Shown here: one piece after another, positions 1 through 10,708 of the stretch
How positions within the stretch are numbered: position 1 is the stretch's first letter
Layout of the letters: each line of letters begins with the position of its first letter
Source: Tritrichomonas musculus
Lineage: Eukaryota; Parabasalia; Tritrichomonadida; Tritrichomonadidae
Assembly (NCBI GenBank): GCA_039105265.1
Contig: JAPFFF010000120.1
Location: 1-45,900, forward strand
Direction: 5' to 3'
DNA: 45,900 bases
The notes under the pieces: model-generated
Told to the model about the DNA's origin: nothing
Seen by the model: only the letters and a program-made list of their open reading frames with translations
Databases searched by the model: none
Position numbers and translations under genes: made by a program

Positions 1-26
1 AATCATCAGATGCAACGAGAACTGCA

Positions 27-46
27 GTTGAATCATCAGATTCAAC
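27..46. other. Boundary hairpin dyad (first perfect example)
   Basis: Arms GTTGAATC (27-34) and GATTCAAC (39-46) are exact reverse complements around the loop ATCA. The dyad spans every junction between a TTG-ending unit and a T-type unit. In G-type units one arm position mismatches (GATGCAAC), and in TTTAAT units the first arm is broken. It could fold as RNA or, under superhelical stress, as a cruciform. No function is claimed. Confidence 0.75.
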
Positions 47-198
47 GAGAACTGCAGTTGAATCATCAGATGCAACGAGAACTACAGTTGAATCATCAGA
101 TTCAACGAGAACTGCAGTTGAATCATCAGATGCAACGAGAACTACAGTTGAATCATCAGATTCAACGAGAACTGCAGTTGAATCATCAGATGCAACGA

Positions 199-210
199 CA
201 ACTGCAGTTG
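199..210. other. 12-bp palindrome CAACTGCAGTTG (first example)
   Basis: Most units carry the 10-bp palindrome AACTGCAGTT with a central CTGCAG (PstI) site. Where position 19 is C instead of G, as in this unit at 181-210, the palindrome extends to 12 bp and becomes two inverted CAACTG motifs. CTACAG, CTTCAG, CTGTAG and CTGCCG units lose the symmetry. Confidence 0.85.
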
Positions 211-2550
211 AATCATCAGATTCAACGAGAACTGCAGTTGAATCATCAGATTCAACGAGAACTGCAGTTGAACCATCAGATTCAACGAGAACTACAGTTG
301 AATCATCAGATTCAACGAGAACTGCAGTTGAATCATCAGATTCAACGAGAACTACAGTTGAATCATCAGATTCAACGAGAACTGCAGTTGAATCATCAGA
401 TGCAACGAGAACTACAGTTGAATCATCAGATTCAACGAGAACTGCAGTTGAATCATCAGATGCAACGACAACTGCAGTTGAATCATCAGATGCAACGACA
501 ACTGCAGTTGAATCATCAGATTCAACGAGAACTGCAGTTGAATCATCAGATGCAACGAGAACTGCAGTTGAATCATCAGATGCAACGAGAACTGCAGTTT
601 AATAATAAGATGAAACAAGAACTGCAGTTGAATCATCAGATGCAACGAGAACTGCAGTTGAATCATCAGATGCAACGAGAACTGCAGTTGAATCATCAGA
701 TGCAACGACAACTGCAGTTGAATCATCAGATGCAACGAGAACTGCAGTTGAATCATCAGATGCAACGAGAACTGCAGTTTAATAATAAGATGAAACAAGA
801 ACTGCAGTTGAATCATCAGATGCAACGACAACTGCAGTTGAATCATCAGATGCAACGAGAACTGCAGTTGAATCATCAGATGCAACGAGAACTGCAGTTG
901 AATCATCAGATTCAACGAGAACTGCAGTTGAATCATCAGATTCAACGAGAACTGCAGTTGAATCATCAGATGCAACGAGAACTGCAGTTGAATCATCAGA
1001 TGCAACGAGAACTACAGTTGAATCATCAGATTCAACGAGAACTGCAGTTGAACCATCAGATTCAACGAGAACTGCAGTTGAACCATCAGATTCAACGAGA
1101 ACTGCAGTTGAATCATCAGATTCAACGAGAACTGCAGTTGAACCATCAGATTCAACGAGAACTGCAGTTGAATCATCAGATTCAACGAGAACTGCAGTTG
1201 AATCATCAGATTCAACGAGAACTGCAGTTGAACCATCAGATGCAACGAGAACTGCAGTTGAATCATCAGATGCAACGAGAACTGCAGTTTAATAATAAGA
1301 TGCAACAAGAACTGCAGTTGAATCATCAGATGCAACGAGAACTGCAGTTGAATCATCAGATGCAACGAGAACTGCAGTTGAATCATCAGATGCAGCGAGA
1401 ACTGCAGTTGAATCATCAGATTCAACGAGAACTGCAGTTGAATCATCAGATTCAACGAGAACTGCAGTTGAATCATCAGATGCAACGAGAACTGCAGTTG
1501 AATCATCAGATGCAACGAGAACTACAGTTGAATCATCAGATTCAACGAGAACTGCAGTTGAATCATCAGATTCAACGAGAACTGCAGTTGAATCATCAGA
1601 TTCAACGAGAACTGCAGTTGAACCATCAGATTCAACGAGAACTGCAGTTGAATCATCAGATGCAACGAGAACTGCAGTTGAATCATCAGATGCAACGAGA
1701 ACTGCAGTTGAATCATCAGATTCAACGAGAACTGCAGTTGAATCATCAGATGCAACGAGAACTGCAGTTGAATCATCAGATTCAACGAGAACTGCAGTTG
1801 AACCATCAGATTCAACGAGAACTGCAGTTGAATCATCAGATGCAACGAGAACTGCAGTTGAATCATCAGATGCAACGAGAACTGCAGTTTAATAATAAGA
1901 TTCAACGAGAACTGCAGTTGAATCATCAGATGCAACGAGAACTGCAGTTGAATCATCAGATGCAACGAGAACTGCAGTTGAATCATCAGATGCAACGAGA
2001 ACTGCAGTTGAATCATCAGATGCAACGAGAACTGCAGTTGAATCATCAGATGCAACGAGAACTGCAGTTGAATCATCAGATGCAACGAGAACTGCAGTTG
2101 AATCATCAGATGCAACGAGAACTGCAGTTGAATCATCAGATGCAACGAGAACTGCAGTTGAATCATCAGATGCAACGAGAACTGCAGTTGAATCATCAGA
2201 TGCAACGAGAACTGCAGTTGAACCATCAGATGCAACAAGAACTGCCGTTTAATATTAAGATGCAACAAAAACTGCAGTTGAATCATCAGATGCAACGAGA
2301 ACTGCAGTTGAATCATCAGATTCAACGAGAACTGCAGTTGAATCATCAGATTCAACGACAACTGCAGTTGAATCATCAGATGCAACGAGAACTGCAGTTG
2401 AATCATCAGATGCAACGAGAACTGCAGTTGAATCATCAGATGCAACGAGAACTGCAGTTGAATCATCAGATTCAACGAGAACTGCAGTTGAATCATCAGA
2501 TTCAACGAGAACTGCAGTTTAATAATAAGATTCAACGAGAACTGCAGTTT

Positions 2551-2579
2551 AATAAAAGATGAAACAAGAACTGCAGTTG
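2551..2579 (+). repeat. 29-nt repeat unit (one-base deletion)
   Basis: The unit starts AATAAAAG instead of AATAATAAG, a loss of one T that shifts the register of all units to its right. In plus frame 1 the shift creates TGA at 2560-2562, which overlaps an ATG at 2559 as ATGA. The overlap resembles a stop-restart junction but is explained fully by the deletion. The same unit recurs at 23159-23187, so the change predates the large duplication. Confidence 0.95.
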
Positions 2580-3839
2580 AATCATCAGATGCAACGACAA
2601 CTGCAGTTGAATCATCAGATGCAACGAGAACTGCAGTTGAATCATCAGATGCAACGAGAACTGCAGTTGAATCATCAGATTCAACGAGAACTGCAGTTGA
2701 ATCATCAGATGCAACGACAACTGCAGTTGAATCATCAGATTCAACGAGAACTGCAGTTGAATCATCAGATTCAACGAGAACTGCAGTTGAATCATCAAAT
2801 GCAACGAGAACTGCCGTTTAATATTAAGATGCAACAAGAACTGCAGTTGAATCATCAGATGCAACGACAACTGCAGTTGAATCATCAGATTCAACGAGAA
2901 CTGCAGTTGAATCATCAGATGCAACGAGAACTGCAGTTGAATCATCAGATGCAACGAGAACTGCAGTTGAATCATCAGATGCAACGAGAACTGCAGTTGA
3001 ATCATCAGATGCAACGAGAACTGCAGTTGAATCATCAGATGCAACGAGAACTGCAGTTGAATCATCAGATTCAACGAGAACTGCAGTTGAATCATCAGAT
3101 GCAACGAGAACTGCAGTTGAATCATCAGATGCAACGAGAACTACAGTTGAATCATCAGATGCAACGAGAACTGCAGTTGAATCATCAGATGCAACGAGAA
3201 CTGCAGTTGAATCATCAGATGCAACGACAACTGCAGTTGAATCATCAGATGCAACGAGAACTGCAGTTGAATCATCAGATTCAACGAGAACTGCAGTTGA
3301 ATCATCAGATGCAACGAGAACTGCAGTTGAATCATCAGATGCAACGAGAACTGCAGTTGAATCATCAGATTCAACGAGAACTGCAGTTGAATCATCAGAT
3401 TCAACGAGAACTGCAGTTGAATCATCAGATTCAACGAGAACTGCAGTTGAATCATCAGATGCAACGACAACTGCAGTTGAATCATCAGATGCAACGACAA
3501 CTGCAGTTGAATCATCAGATGCAACGAGAACTGCAGTTGAATCATCAGATGCAACGAGAACTGCAGTTTAATAATAAGATTCAACGAGAACTGCAGTTGA
3601 ATCATCAGATGAAACAAGAACTGCAGTTGAATCATCAGATGCAACAAGAACTGCAGTTGAATCATCAGATTCAACGAGAACTGCAGTTGAATCATCAGAT
3701 TCAACGAGAACTGCAGTTGAACCATCAGATTCAACGAGAACTACAGTTGAATCATCAGATTCAACGAGAACTGCAGTTGAATCATCAGATTCAACGAGAA
3801 CTACAGTTGAATCATCAGATTCAACGAGAACTGCAGTTG

Positions 3840-5429
3840 AATCATCAGATGCAACGAGAACTACAGTTGAATCATCAGATTCAACGAGAACTGCAGTTGA
3901 ATCATCAGATGCAACGACAACTGCAGTTGAATCATCAGATGCAACGACAACTGCAGTTGAATCATCAGATTCAACGAGAACTGCAGTTGAATCATCAGAT
4001 GCAACGAGAACTGCAGTTGAATCATCAGATTCAACGAGAACTGCAGTTGAATCATCAGATGCAACAAGAACTGCAGTTGAATCATCAGATTCAACGAGAA
4101 CTGCAGTTGAATCATCAGATGCAACGAGAACTGCAGTTGAATCATCAGATGCAACGAGAACTGCAGTTGAATCATCAGATGCAACGAGAACTGCAGTTGA
4201 ATCATCAGATGCAACGAGAACTGCAGTTTAATAATAAGATTCAACAAGAACTGCAGTTTAATCATAAGATTCAACGAGAACTGCAGTTTAATCATAAGAT
4301 TCAACGAGAACTGCAGTTTAATAATAAGATTCAACAAGAACTGCAGTTGAATCATCAGATGCAACGACAACTGCAGTTGAATCATCAGATTCAACGAGAA
4401 CTGCAGTTGAATCATCAGATTCAACGAGAACTGCAGTTGAATCATCAGATGCAACGAGAACTGCAGTTGAATCATCAGATTCAACGAGAACTGCAGTTGA
4501 ATCATCAGATGCAACGAGAACTACAGTTTAATAATAAGATTCAACGAGAACTGCAGTTGAATCATCAGATGCAACAAGAACTGCAGTTGAACCATCAGAT
4601 TCAACAAGAACTGCAGTTTAATCATAAGATTCAACGAGAACTGCAGTTGAATCATCAGATTCAACGAGAACTACAGTTGAATCATCAGATTCAACGAGAA
4701 CTGCAGTTGAATCATCAGATGCAACGAGAACTACAGTTGAATCATCAGATTCAACGAGAACTGCAGTTGAATCATCAGATGCAACGACAACTGCAGTTGA
4801 ATCATCAGATGCAACGACAACTGCAGTTGAATCATCAGATTCAACGAGAACTGCAGTTGAATCATCAGATGCAACGAGAACTGCAGTTGAATCATCAGAT
4901 TCAACGAGAACTGCAGTTGAATCATCAGATGCAACAAGAACTGCAGTTGAATCATCAGATTCAACGAGAACTGCAGTTGAATCATCAGATGCAACGAGAA
5001 CTGCAGTTGAATCATCAGATGCAACGAGAACTGCAGTTGAATCATCAGATGCAACGAGAACTGCAGTTGAATCATCAGATGCAACGAGAACTGCAGTTTA
5101 ATAATAAGATTCAACAAGAACTGCAGTTTAATCATAAGATTCAACGAGAACTGCAGTTTAATCATAAGATTCAACGAGAACTGCAGTTTAATAATAAGAT
5201 TCAACAAGAACTGCAGTTGAATCATCAGATGCAACGAGAACTGCAGTTGAATCATCAGATTCAACGAGAACTGCAGTTGAATCATCAGATTCAACGACAA
5301 CTGCAGTTGAATCATCAGATGCAACGAGAACTGCAGTTGAATCATCAGATGCAACGAGAACTGCAGTTGAATCATCAGATGCAACGAGAACTACAGTTTA
5401 ATAATAAGATTCAACGAGAACTGCAGTTG
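3840..5429 (+). repeat. 870-bp higher-order repeat, tandem pair
   Basis: A block of 29 units (3840-4709) begins with a CTACAG G-type unit and carries the FNNK/FNHK cluster. It is followed by a second copy that matches for 24 units (4710-5429). The pair recurs at 24448-26037 in the right arm of the large duplication and, with scattered G/T differences, at 17399-18988. The copy with the cluster at 20279-20398 belongs to the same family. Confidence 0.85.
4230..4349 (+). repeat. Signature four-unit TTTAAT cluster
   Basis: Four consecutive units are entered through TTT rather than TTG. Their starts read AATAATAAG, AATCATAAG, AATCATAAG and AATAATAAG, and the outer two have CAACAAG for CAACGAG. In frame 1 these give FNNKIQQ, FNHKIQR, FNHKIQR and FNNKIQQ. 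Further copies are at 5100-5219, 17789-17908, 18659-18778, 20279-20398, 24838-24957, 25708-25827, 37762-37881, 43012-43131 and 44962-45081. Shortened three-unit versions are at 6749-6838 and 27442-27531. The cluster is a good landmark for ordering higher-order repeat copies. Confidence 0.9.
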
Positions 5430-6209
5430 AATCATCAGATGCAACGAGAACTACAGTTGAATCATCAGATTCAACGAGAACTGCAGTTGAATCATCAGAT
5501 GCAACAAGAACTGCAGTTGAATCATCAGATTCAACGAGAACTGCAGTTGAATCATCAGATTCAACGAGAACTGCAGTTGAACCATCAGATTCAACGAGAA
5601 CTACAGTTGAATCATCAGATTCAACGAGAACTGCAGTTGAATCATCAGATTCAACGAGAACTACAGTTGAATCATCAGATTCAACGAGAACTGCAGTTGA
5701 ATCATCAGATGCAACGAGAACTACAGTTGAATCATCAGATTCAACGAGAACTGCAGTTGAATCATCAGATGCAACGACAACTGCAGTTGAATCATCAGAT
5801 GCAACGAGAACTGCAGTTGAATCATCAGATTCAACGAGAACTGCAGTTGAATCATCAGATGCAACGAGAACTGCAGTTGAATCATCAGATGCAACGAGAA
5901 CTGCAGTTTAATAATAAGATGAAACAAGAACTGCAGTTGAATCATCAGATGCAACGAGAACTGCAGTTGAATCATCAGATGCAACGAGAACTGCAGTTGA
6001 ATCATCAGATGCAACGACAACTGCAGTTGAATCATCAGATTCAACGAGAACTGCAGTTGAATCATCAGATGCAACGACAACTGCAGTTGAATCATCAGAT
6101 GCAACGACAACTGCAGTTGAATCATCAGATGCAACGAGAACTGCAGTTGAATCATCAGATGCAACGAGAACTGCAGTTTAATAATAAGATTCAACGAGAA
6201 CTGCAGTTG

Positions 6210-6328
6210 AATCATCAGATCAGATGCAACAAGAACTGCAGTTGAATCATCAGATCAGATTCAACGAGAACTGCAGAACTGCAGTTGAATCATCAGATTC
6301 AACGAGAACTCAACGAGAACTACAGTTG
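6210..6328 (+). repeat. Scrambled patch: three over-long units
   Basis: Three successive units measure 35, 43 and 41 nt. The excess comes from short tandem duplications inside units: CAGAT doubled twice, AACTGCAG doubled once, and an 11-nt segment ending AACT doubled once. The total is +24 nt. Relative to intact versions of this block (for example 3570-3870), several whole units, including the ATGAAACAA unit, are missing. Plus frame 1 is displaced at its start; a stop falls at 6243-6245 and the normal frame resumes by 6329. The matching place in the other large copy is also irregular but in a different way. Confidence 0.93.
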
Positions 6329-8038
6329 AATCATCAGATTCAACGAGAACTGCAGTTGAATCATCAGATGCAACGAGAACTACAGTTGAATCATCAGATT
6401 CAACGAGAACTGCAGTTGAATCATCAGATGCAACGACAACTGCAGTTGAATCATCAGATGCAACGACAACTGCAGTTGAATCATCAGATTCAACGAGAAC
6501 TGCAGTTGAATCATCAGATGCAACGAGAACTGCAGTTGAATCATCAGATTCAACGAGAACTGCAGTTGAATCATCAGATGCAACAAGAACTGCAGTTGAA
6601 TCATCAGATTCAACGAGAACTGCAGTTGAATCATCAGATTCAACGAGAACTGCAGTTGAATCATCAGATGCAACGAGAACTGCAGTTGAATCATCAGATG
6701 CAACGAGAACTGCAGTTGAATCATCAGATGCAACGAGAACTGCAGTTTAATCATAAGATTCAACGAGAACTGCAGTTTAATCATAAGATTCAACGAGAAC
6801 TGCAGTTTAATAATAAGATTCAACAAGAACTGCAGTTGAATCATCAGATGCAACGAGAACTGCAGTTGAATCATCAGATTCAACGAGAACTGCAGTTGAA
6901 TCATCAGATTCAACGAGAACTGCAGTTGAATCATCAGATGCAACGAGAACTGCAGTTGAATCATCAGATGCAACGAGAACTGCAGTTGAATCATCAGATG
7001 CAACGAGAACTGCAGTTGAATCATCAGATTCAACGAGAACTGCAGTTGAATCATCAGATGCAACGAGAACTGCAGTTGAATCATCAGATTCAACGAGAAC
7101 TGCAGTTGAATCATCAGATGCAACGAGAACTACAGTTGAATCATCAGATTCAACGAGAACTGCAGTTGAATCATCAGATGCAACGAGAACTACAGTTGAA
7201 TCATCAGATTCAACGAGAACTGCAGTTGAATCATCAGATGCAACGACAACTGCAGTTGAATCATCAGATTCAACGAGAACTGCAGTTGAATCATCAGATT
7301 CAACGAGAACTGCAGTTGAACCATCAGATTCAACGAGAACTACAGTTGAATCATCAGATTCAACGAGAACTGCAGTTGAATCATCAGATTCAACGAGAAC
7401 TACAGTTGAATCATCAGATTCAACGAGAACTGCAGTTGAATCATCAGATGCAACGAGAACTACAGTTGAATCATCAGATTCAACGAGAACTGCAGTTGAA
7501 TCATCAGATGCAACGACAACTGCAGTTGAATCATCAGATGCAACGACAACTGCAGTTGAATCATCAGATTCAACGAGAACTGCAGTTGAATCATCAGATG
7601 CAACGAGAACTGCAGTTGAATCATCAGATGCAACGAGAACTGCAGTTTAATAATAAGATGAAACAAGAACTGCAGTTGAATCATCAGATGCAACGAGAAC
7701 TGCAGTTGAATCATCAGATGCAACGAGAACTGCAGTTGAATCATCAGATGCAACGACAACTGCAGTTGAATCATCAGATGCAACGAGAACTGCAGTTGAA
7801 TCATCAGATGCAACGAGAACTGCAGTTTAATAATAAGATGAAACAAGAACTGCAGTTGAATCATCAGATGCAACGACAACTGCAGTTGAATCATCAGATG
7901 CAACGAGAACTGCAGTTGAATCATCAGATGCAACGAGAACTGCAGTTGAATCATCAGATTCAACGAGAACTGCAGTTGAATCATCAGATTCAACGAGAAC
8001 TGCAGTTGAATCATCAGATGCAACGAGAACTGCAGTTG

Positions 8039-10708
8039 AATCATCAGATGCAACGAGAACTACAGTTGAATCATCAGATTCAACGAGAACTGCAGTTGAA
8101 CCATCAGATTCAACGAGAACTGCAGTTGAACCATCAGATTCAACGAGAACTGCAGTTGAATCATCAGATTCAACGAGAACTGCAGTTGAACCATCAGATT
8201 CAACGAGAACTGCAGTTGAATCATCAGATTCAACGAGAACTACAGTTGAATCATCAGATTCAACGAGAACTGCAGTTGAACCATCAGATGCAACGAGAAC
8301 TGCAGTTGAATCATCAGATGCAACGAGAACTGCAGTTTAATAATAAGATGCAACGAGAACTGCAGTTTAATAATAAGATGCAACGAGAACTGCAGTTGAA
8401 TCATCAGATTCAACGAGAACTGCAGTTGAACCATCAGATTCAACGAGAACTGCAGTTGAATCATCAGATTCAACGAGAACTACAGTTGAATCATCAGATT
8501 CAACGAGAACTGCAGTTGAATCATCAGATTCAACGAGAACTGCAGTTGAATCATCAGATGCAACGAGAACTGCAGTTGAATCATCAGATGCAACGAGAAC
8601 TGCAGTTTAATAATAAGATGCAACGAGAACTGCAGTTGAATCATCAGATGCAACGAGAACTGTAGTTGAATCATCAGATGCAACGAGAACTGCAGTTGAA
8701 TCATCAGATGCAGCGAGAACTGCAGTTGAATCATCAGATGCAGCAAGAACTGCAGTTGAATCATCAGATTCAACGAGAACTGCAGTTGAATCATCAGATG
8801 CAACGAGAACTGCAGTTGAATCATCAGATGCAACGAGAACTACAGTTGAATCATCAGATTCAACGAGAACTGCAGTTGAACCATCAGATTCAACGAGAAC
8901 TGCAGTTGAACCATCAGATTCAACGAGAACTGCAGTTGAATCATCAGATTCAACGAGAACTGCAGTTGAACCATCAGATTCAACGAGAACTGCAGTTGAA
9001 TCATCAGATTCAACGAGAACTACAGTTGAATCATCAGATTCAACGAGAACTGCAGTTGAACCATCAGATGCAACGAGAACTGCAGTTGAATCATCAGATG
9101 CAACGAGAACTGCAGTTTAATAATAAGATGCAACGAGAACTGCAGTTTAATAATAAGATGCAACGAGAACTGCAGTTGAATCATCAGATTCAACGAGAAC
9201 TGCAGTTGAACCATCAGATTCAACGAGAACTGCAGTTGAATCATCAGATTCAACGAGAACTACAGTTGAATCATCAGATTCAACGAGAACTGCAGTTGAA
9301 TCATCAGATTCAACGAGAACTGCAGTTGAATCATCAGATGCAACGAGAACTGCAGTTGAATCATCAGATGCAACGAGAACTGCAGTTTAATAATAAGATG
9401 CAACGAGAACTGCAGTTGAATCATCAGATGCAACGAGAACTGCAGTTGAATCATCAGATGCAACGAGAACTGCAGTTGAATCATCAGATGCAGCGAGAAC
9501 TGCAGTTTAATAATAAGATGAAACAAGAACTGCAGTTGAATCATCAGATGCAACGAGAACTGTAGTTGAATCATCAGATGCAACGAGAACTGCAGTTGAA
9601 TCATCAGATGCAACGAGAACTGCAGTTGAATCATCAGATGCAACGAGAACTGCAGTTGAATCATCAGATTCAACGAGAACTGCAGTTGAATCATCAGATT
9701 CAACGAGAACTGCAGTTGAATCATCAGATGCAACGAGAACTGCAGTTGAATCATCAGATGCAACGAGAACTACAGTTGAATCATCAGATTCAACGAGAAC
9801 TGCAGTTGAACCATCAGATTCAACGAGAACTGCAGTTGAACCATCAGATTCAACGAGAACTGCAGTTGAATCATCAGATTCAACGAGAACTGCAGTTGAA
9901 CCATCAGATTCAACGAGAACTGCAGTTGAATCATCAGATTCAACGAGAACTACAGTTGAATCATCAGATTCAACGAGAACTGCAGTTGAACCATCAGATG
10001 CAACGAGAACTGCAGTTGAATCATCAGATGCAACGAGAACTGCAGTTTAATAATAAGATGCAACGAGAACTGCAGTTTAATAATAAGATGCAACGAGAAC
10101 TGCAGTTGAATCATCAGATTCAACGAGAACTGCAGTTGAACCATCAGATTCAACGAGAACTGCAGTTGAATCATCAGATTCAACGAGAACTACAGTTGAA
10201 TCATCAGATTCAACGAGAACTGCAGTTGAATCATCAGATTCAACGAGAACTGCAGTTGAATCATCAGATGCAACGAGAACTGCAGTTGAATCATCAGATG
10301 CAACGAGAACTGCAGTTTAATAATAAGATGCAACGAGAACTGCAGTTGAATCATCAGATGCAACGAGAACTGCAGTTGAATCATCAGATGCAACGAGAAC
10401 TGCAGTTGAATCATCAGATGCAGCGAGAACTGCAGTTTAATAATAAGATGAAACAAGAACTGCAGTTGAATCATCAGATGCAACGAGAACTGTAGTTGAA
10501 TCATCAGATGCAACGAGAACTGCAGTTGAATCATCAGATGCAACGAGAACTGCAGTTGAATCATCAGATGCAGCAAGAACTGCAGTTTAATAATAAGATG
10601 AAACAAGAACTGCAGTTGAATCATCAGATTCAACGAGAACTGCAGTTGAATCATCAGATGCAACGAGAACTGCAGTTGAATCATCAGATGCAACGAGAAC
10701 TGCAGTTG
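8039..10708 (+). repeat. Three-copy higher-order repeat (780, 930, 960 bp)
   Basis: Three blocks each begin with a CTACAG G-type unit at 8039, 8819 and 9749. They share a run of AACCAT T-type units, then a CTACAG unit, an AACCAT G-type unit and a pair of AATAATAAG units. Length differences are whole units. Each block carries one CTGTAG unit (TAG at 8663, 9563 and 10493), so this substitution was amplified with the block. CAGCGAG or CAGCAAG units are also concentrated here. Confidence 0.88.

Larger units (their letters stand above)
10..2562 (+). other. Open frame of decapeptide repeats, coding status unproven
   Basis: Plus frame 1 reads 84 to 85 copies of MQRELQLNHQ or IQRELQLNHQ, with FNNK variants, and ends at TGA (2560-2562) because of the one-base deletion in the unit at 2551. 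It is already open at the window's left edge, so the ATG at 10 is only the first in view and every G-type unit offers another. The product would be Gln/Asn-rich with no signal peptide, membrane segment or recognisable domain. A 10-residue spacing of Met/Ile, Leu and Leu does not fit a regular heptad coiled coil. No promoter or unique flank supports expression. Confidence 0.2.
2559..6245 (+). other. Open frame of decapeptide repeats, shifted by one base
   Basis: The same decapeptide frame resumes at ATG 2559 after the one-base deletion and runs until the scrambled patch, where a stop appears at 6243-6245. Residues differ between units mainly by Met/Ile, Glu/Gln, Leu/Phe and Arg/Gln. The ATGA overlap with the upstream frame should not be read as translational coupling. 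Confidence 0.18.

Noticed and set aside
2559-2562. ATGA overlap as a translational coupling or reinitiation site
   Set aside because: A one-base deletion in a repeat unit produces it automatically. There is no ribosome-binding context that differs from the neighbouring units.
6210-6328. Insertion site or target-site duplication of a mobile element
   Set aside because: All bases in the patch derive from the repeat unit itself. There is no foreign insert, terminal inverted repeat or flanking duplication of consistent size.
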